Assembly: GCA_966250335.1 (NCBI GenBank)
Contig: CBINGZ010000032.1
Location: 4,367 to 68,366, forward strand
From: OLB7 sp966250335
Lineage (GTDB): Bacteria; Bacteroidota; Ignavibacteria; OLB7
Direction: 5' to 3'
DNA: 64,000 nucleotides
Numbering within the stretch: the stretch's first letter is position 1; every line of letters begins with the position of its first letter. Below are positions 60,433 through 64,000 of this stretch, piece after piece. The notes beneath the pieces were generated by a model. The model made no database searches. It saw only the letters and a program-made list of their open reading frames with translations, and was not told the DNA's origin. Both the position numbers and the translations under genes were made by a program.

Positions 60433-60461
60433 TTGACCCGGTTGTGGTAATTCGATACTTT
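60433..60461 (+). promoter_or_regulatory. Promoter candidate for the CGCN genes
   Basis: TTGACC (60433-60438), 17 bases, then TACTTT (60456-60461). It reads either as a sigma70 promoter or as Bacteroidota TTG-N20-TACTTTCC. It would give a leader of about 95 bases before the ATG at 60564. Confidence 0.45.
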
Positions 60462-60563
60462 CCCAGCCCTCAGTACACACCGCGCTCTTCTTTTTTTGAT
60501 AGTCTCCGGGGACGTAATTCAGTCCTCTATTTATTACACGCCTTGTTATTTCGGAGGTCAGTT

Positions 60564-61166
60564 ATGGGATGCGGATGCAATTCCACCCCTATCAACAGTT
60601 GGATCGACTGGGCACAATCCAATCCTGTCAATCCGCTCGATATCATCGCCATGGCACGGCTCGATATGGGCGTCAACCACGACGTCGGAGTCTATCTGGA
60701 CACGACGACGTACAGCACACCGGGTTCGAGCTGGGTCGCCTCACCGTTCTCGTATAATGGAGAACCCACCCTCATTTCCTACAGAACCGATCAGCAGGGA
60801 ACGGTCGCCGAGGCGCTGCAATGGAACATGTCCCACCTGACGAGGAACAGCGACGCGAATCTGGCGATTCCGCTGCGAAAAGTGATCTTTCTGAAAGCCG
60901 GAGCCGACTGGGAGATGCAGATCCCGCTCGCGCTCGGGGCCGGCAGCTATTCCGATCTTCAGCTCAGTCTCCTCGATAATGCAGGAACACGGGGAGACGA
61001 CCAGGGGACCGTGCCCGTCATATCGTTCACGGCGCGAGCCTACACGGGATCGGTGACCCTTTCGGTCAGCGTGAAGAGTCCGGGCATCCTCCCGGTGGGA
61101 TTCCGTGCCGTCAGCGCAGCCGGAGACTGGTCGATGTTCGAGATGCTCTGGATTATCGTCCCCTGA
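60564..61166 (+). CDS. Hypothetical CGCN protein, paralogue 1
   Basis: A 200-residue protein beginning MGCGCNSTPINSWIDWAQSN; GGAGG lies 8 bases before the ATG. It shares most of its length with the next gene: DxGVYLxxTTY, TDxQGTVAEALQWNM, ANLAIPLRKVIFLKAG, LDNAGTRGDDQGTVPVISFT and the end GDWSMFEMLW. No signal peptide, membrane segment or catalytic pattern is seen. The CGC pair near the N-terminus is conserved in both copies and might bind metal or take a lipid, but it lies at the very start with no lipobox context. Function unknown. Confidence 0.65.
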   Translation: MGCGCNSTPINSWIDWAQSNPVNPLDIIAMARLDMGVNHDVGVYLDTTTYSTPGSSWVASPFSYNGEPTLISYRTDQQGTVAEALQWNMSHLTRNSDANLAIPLRKVIFLKAGADWEMQIPLALGAGSYSDLQLSLLDNAGTRGDDQGTVPVISFTARAYTGSVTLSVSVKSPGILPVGFRAVSAAGDWSMFEMLWIIVP

Positions 61167-61243
61167 CGGGCAGCTCCGTGGGGCAGTTTTTACGTTGAAT
61201 CTGACGTGAATCGATAATTCAAACCTGAATGCAGGAGGCAATC

Positions 61244-61852
61244 TTGGACTGTGGATGCAACACCGGCCCGGTCACAAGCTGGATCGGCTGGGCCGAATCC
61301 GATCCCGTCGACCCGTTGAGCGTGATCGCGATGGCGCGGATCGAAAATCTCCCCTTTTCAAACGATACGGGCGTCTATCTCAACAGCACGACATACGGCA
61401 CACCCGGCGCAAGCTGGGTCGATACGACGGTCGACTACAACGGCGAACCGACGGTGGTGTCGCTGAGAACGGACAGGCAGGGAACCGTGGCGGAAGCGCT
61501 GCAATGGAACATGGCGCATCTATCGCGCAATGCCAGTGCGAGCCTTGCGATCCCATTGCGCAAGGTGATCTTCCTGAAGGCCGGCACGGAATGGGAGAAC
61601 CGGATCATTCTGACCATGGGAGGGAAGTTCTACAACGACTTCCAGCTCAGCCTTCTGAACAACGCCGGAACGAGAGGGGACGAGCAGGGAACAGTCCCCG
61701 TGCTGTCGTTCACGGCAAGCACGTACGTCGGAACCCAGCTGACCCTGGCCGTAAGCATCAAAACCCCCGGAGTCTTCAGAATGGGGCTCCGGGGGGTGGA
61801 CCAGGGGGGAGATTGGTCGATGTTTGAGATGTTGTGGGTTGGGGTGGGGTAA
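61244..61852 (+). CDS. Hypothetical CGCN protein, paralogue 2 (TTG start)
   Basis: A 202-residue paralogue of the preceding protein. The start is taken as TTG at 61244, giving (M)DCGCNTGPVTSWIGWAES, because AGGAGG lies 5 bases upstream and the aligned paralogue starts at the same point. An ATG 15 bases earlier lies over the ribosome site. Shared motifs: GTVAEALQWNMAHL, LAIPLRKVIFLKAGTEWE, LLNNAGTRGDEQGTVPV and GGDWSMFEMLW. There is no export signal. The tandem copies suggest a dosage or two-subunit need; the job is unknown. Confidence 0.65.
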   Translation: MDCGCNTGPVTSWIGWAESDPVDPLSVIAMARIENLPFSNDTGVYLNSTTYGTPGASWVDTTVDYNGEPTVVSLRTDRQGTVAEALQWNMAHLSRNASASLAIPLRKVIFLKAGTEWENRIILTMGGKFYNDFQLSLLNNAGTRGDEQGTVPVLSFTASTYVGTQLTLAVSIKTPGVFRMGLRGVDQGGDWSMFEMLWVGVG

Positions 61853-61916
61853 GGCCGATCCCATAGCGCATTTTGATGTGGATCAATATTAATTATATCA
61901 TCTAATAAACGATCAT

Positions 61917-63038
61917 ATGAAGGAATACTTAGGACTCAACTTTGGAGATCCAATAGGTTTCCTACCTGTGAAGGCGGCGACAAGGAATCCTCCAATCCCA
62001 GTAATGGGACGCATGATGGTAAACAATCAGATTCTGCCGATAATCTTCTGGCAAGAAGCAGGTCCGACAAGTCCTGCCGATTCAGGACCGGGTTCAGGAC
62101 CGGGTTCAGGACCGGGTTCAGGACCGGGTTCAGGATCGGGTTCAGGATCGGGTTCCGGTCCAATCGATCTCTATCCCGACTGGCTTCGCGACCAGTTTAA
62201 AGAATTTGAAAAAAGGTCTCGCGAGAACGATCTCGGACCGGAATGGGGTCATCCTCCTAGAGGACGTGCTCAAGGGGGCGGGGGAGGGAGTACAGGTGGA
62301 GGTGTCTACTACAATACTCCGCTGAATGCAGGTGTGCCTATCGATCCTAACACGAGAGATAGTGAGGAACGGCGATTAGAAGAGCAAGTTCGCCGAGGAG
62401 GTGTTCGGGTTGTAGGATGGACACCAAAGTATTGGCTCGAAGGAACTTCAGATGAGAGAGCCATAGTGTCTCAAGCAGTCGAGGAAGCTATCGAAGAGGC
62501 GAAAAAGTGCTTAGATGATTTTTTTCCTCATTTGCGCAACTGTATGGAAAACCTATGGAAAAATAAGCTGTATGGGTCGATAGAGAATTGTCCTGACAAA
62601 GGTACCTATGCTTGGACGGAGATAAAAACAGACAATTATGGGTGGGATCCCCGGGGTATTACTATATGCCGTCGTCATATGCCAAGTGGCACAGAAGGTA
62701 GCCGCTGGTTACAACTTAAGCACAACATGCTGCACGAGCTTGTTCATGCTTGTTTAGGAAACGAATTCGATGCACAAGTCGTGGCTTCCCTTTGTCATCC
62801 TGAGGGAAGGTTGGCACCAGATCCCATTGACTGGGACAATTGGTCGGGTGTCTGGACTCATCTGAAAGAGAAGCTCGCTGATTTCTATCAGCCACCCCCC
62901 TTGCGCAATCTAAAGATGAGCTATAGATTTATCTGGGATCCTGAAACAGGAGAGATATGGATCAAGGAGACCGATCCGTTCAATCCGCAGTTCGTTAAGA
63001 AAGGACGGAAGTTGCCTATCATATTTAAAAAACCATAG
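61917..63038 (+). CDS. Putative zinc-metalloprotease-like protein with Gly-Ser-Pro linker
   Basis: A 373-residue protein. Residues 1-50 contain hydrophobic but non-signal sequence (PIGFLPVKAATRNPPIPV). A (GPGS/GSGS)n linker follows at about 56-80. Residues 85-373 form a charged domain with KHNMLHELVHACLGNEFDAQ near 280, a HExxH motif with a later Glu as in zincin peptidases. Four or more Cys occur (KKCLDDFFPHLRNC, NCPDKG, ICRR). There is no Sec signal. AT-rich composition separates it from host genes upstream. It could be an exported toxin or effector, with the lipoprotein downstream as a possible antidote; this is inference. Confidence 0.6.
   Translation: MKEYLGLNFGDPIGFLPVKAATRNPPIPVMGRMMVNNQILPIIFWQEAGPTSPADSGPGSGPGSGPGSGPGSGSGSGSGSGPIDLYPDWLRDQFKEFEKRSRENDLGPEWGHPPRGRAQGGGGGSTGGGVYYNTPLNAGVPIDPNTRDSEERRLEEQVRRGGVRVVGWTPKYWLEGTSDERAIVSQAVEEAIEEAKKCLDDFFPHLRNCMENLWKNKLYGSIENCPDKGTYAWTEIKTDNYGWDPRGITICRRHMPSGTEGSRWLQLKHNMLHELVHACLGNEFDAQVVASLCHPEGRLAPDPIDWDNWSGVWTHLKEKLADFYQPPPLRNLKMSYRFIWDPETGEIWIKETDPFNPQFVKKGRKLPIIFKKP
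62081..62152. repeat. 12-bp tandem repeat, six copies
   Basis: TTCAGGACCGGG is repeated four times and TTCAGGATCGGG twice, without a break. It encodes the Ser-Gly-Pro-Gly linker of the metalloprotease-like protein. Copy number can change by slippage without loss of frame. Confidence 0.95.
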
Positions 63039-63316
63039 TAATTGTGCCGAACTGAGTAGGCTCATGGAGACATGAGGCGTCAGAGTCATGCTTGTGATTA
63101 GTTTGTAGCTAGGTTTACGCTGATCTATGCCTGATATCCGATGGGCCTGCTCAGCTAATGTTGCGTGAATTTGATTTAATAGGGTGCTTTCTGTCGGCAT
63201 CTATTCGTAATATAATACGTATTCGAAATGAACAAAAATGATTCGGAATGATGGAGGATGTACACCTTTACAGAAAGTGCTTGCTACCTATTTAACATAT
63301 AGCTATCGATAATGAA
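63039..63316. other. AT-rich intergenic stretch
   Basis: Nothing clearly functional was seen in these 278 bases. A 96-codon reading frame on the minus strand (62910-63200) overlaps the preceding gene and has no support. Confidence 0.4.
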
Positions 63317-63907
63317 ATGAAGACATTTATCATCTTCGTGCTAATTGCTGCTTATCTCTGCCTGCCTGGCTGTGACAGGCAGGGCAGTCCCGATATCTAT
63401 GAAGCGAGTAGAGATACGAGCAATGCTAAGAGGCAAACGCTAGGATTTGGGATTGATGCGATTGAGTTAGTGCAGCAATCTGTCGACCCTCAATTCTCGA
63501 TAAAACGAGTAGGGGAGGTCGGTGATAGTCTTGTATTTGCCGGTTTGTTTAGTAGCGGAGATGCAAGCCTGGAGGTCCTGACCGATCGTGACGAAAACGT
63601 GATTCGATACGTCATGTATGTTAGTCATAGTAATTCGAAGCATCGAGAGATCGCAGGTAATCTATTGAGGTTGTGTCATGTTTACTATGAAACATTGATT
63701 CTGGCAGCCGATGTTCAGGTGGATGAAGTTCGAGATAATACATTTTATGGTCGCCGTGTGGTTATCAGTAGAGATTCAACCGGCTATCTTATTAGGGCAG
63801 AGCTCCCTTCCGATACGATAATAATTCCTGGGCCTTCACCGAATATGTTGAAATTTATTCATCGAGGTGGTGATACGGCAGATGAGGGTGATACAGTAGA
63901 TAAATAG
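63317..63907 (+). CDS. Small lipoprotein of unknown function
   Basis: A 196-residue protein with a lipoprotein signal: FIIFVLIAAYLCLPGC with the lipobox Cys at residue 19. The mature part has mixed beta pattern (FSIKRVGEVGDSLVFAGLF, VIRYVMYVSHSNSKHREIAG, YYETLILAADVQVDEV) and an acidic tail (GGDTADEGDTVDK). No family recognised. It follows the metalloprotease-like gene by 278 bases in similarly AT-rich DNA. An immunity role is possible but unproven. Confidence 0.6.
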   Translation: MKTFIIFVLIAAYLCLPGCDRQGSPDIYEASRDTSNAKRQTLGFGIDAIELVQQSVDPQFSIKRVGEVGDSLVFAGLFSSGDASLEVLTDRDENVIRYVMYVSHSNSKHREIAGNLLRLCHVYYETLILAADVQVDEVRDNTFYGRRVVISRDSTGYLIRAELPSDTIIIPGPSPNMLKFIHRGGDTADEGDTVDK

Positions 63908-64000
63908 AGGAAGTCTTCGTAACTGACTGTGGAGAAAACGACTTGCTAAGTAGGTACCTGTAAGAACTGACAGGAATAGGGCGGTGTTTACAAGGGTATG

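Noticed and set aside
62910..63200. Minus-strand 96-codon frame as transposase fragment
   Set aside because: Half of it overlaps the metalloprotease-like gene on the other strand, and no transposase motif (DDE, HTH) is visible.

Overview
The window reads as two joined pieces of a bacterial chromosome from the Bacteroidota/Chlorobiota (FCB) group. The evidence is several large secreted proteins with type IX secretion (T9SS) type-A C-terminal sorting domains, choice-of-anchor-D repeats and a TonB-dependent receptor without an obvious enterobacterial relative. A few promoters also fit the Bacteroidota pattern TTG-N20-TAnnTTTG. The architecture recalls Kapaibacteria/Ignavibacteria, but that placement is inference.

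Bases 1 to about 27.6 kb are a siphovirus-type prophage or prophage-like element. A leftward operon (5328 to 1184) carries a terminase small-subunit candidate, a PBSX-type large terminase, a DUF935/Mu gp29-type portal, an adenine/cytosine-N methyltransferase and a Mu gpG-like morphogenesis protein. A divergent rightward operon (5489 to 23116) carries protease/scaffold, gpD-like decoration protein, gpE-like capsid, connectors, a holin/secreted endolysin/spanin-like cassette, major tail protein, a large tail protein, a tail assembly chaperone with a candidate -1 frameshift, a tape measure and tail-tip/fibre proteins. Accessory genes follow: a membrane protein, a RadC-like JAB protein, a tiny DNA-binding-like protein and a J-domain protein. 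Next comes an AT-richer two-gene cassette (membrane protein plus TIR-winged-helix protein) that looks like defence cargo. No integrase, transposase or repressor is visible, so the rest of the element must lie left of base 1. A further gene is cut by the left edge.

From about 27.9 kb onward the DNA is host-like and mostly GC-rich. It holds a LamG lipoprotein, a decayed copy of a T9SS protein C-terminus, a small membrane protein, a DHFR-like reductase, a ClC channel with CBS domains, a TonB-dependent receptor and a 1476-residue VWA/beta-propeller/T9SS protein. An AT-richer AAA-ATPase plus TOPRIM-like pair (a candidate acquired defence module) is inserted after it. Then come an OmpA-family/T9SS operon, a divergent ECF sigma/anti-sigma pair, a repeat-rich intergenic region, two paralogous T9SS proteins, a PEMT-like membrane methyltransferase, D-Ala-D-Ala ligase, a beta-solenoid/HEAT protein, an alpha/beta hydrolase, Kbl and a ferritin-like protein. 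The right end holds two tandem CGCN proteins of unknown function, a zinc-metalloprotease-like protein with a Gly-Ser-Pro linker, and a lipoprotein.

The most unusual signals are: a CACCAC-type motif before many phage start codons where host genes have Shine-Dalgarno sequences; three TGCATTA-N7-TAATGCA-type palindromes, two placed inside Bacteroidota-type promoter spacers, in the prophage right arm; the TIR cassette; the tail-chaperone frameshift; the degenerate T9SS pseudogene; and a perfect 26-bp inverted repeat with neighbouring CTACGG hairpins.
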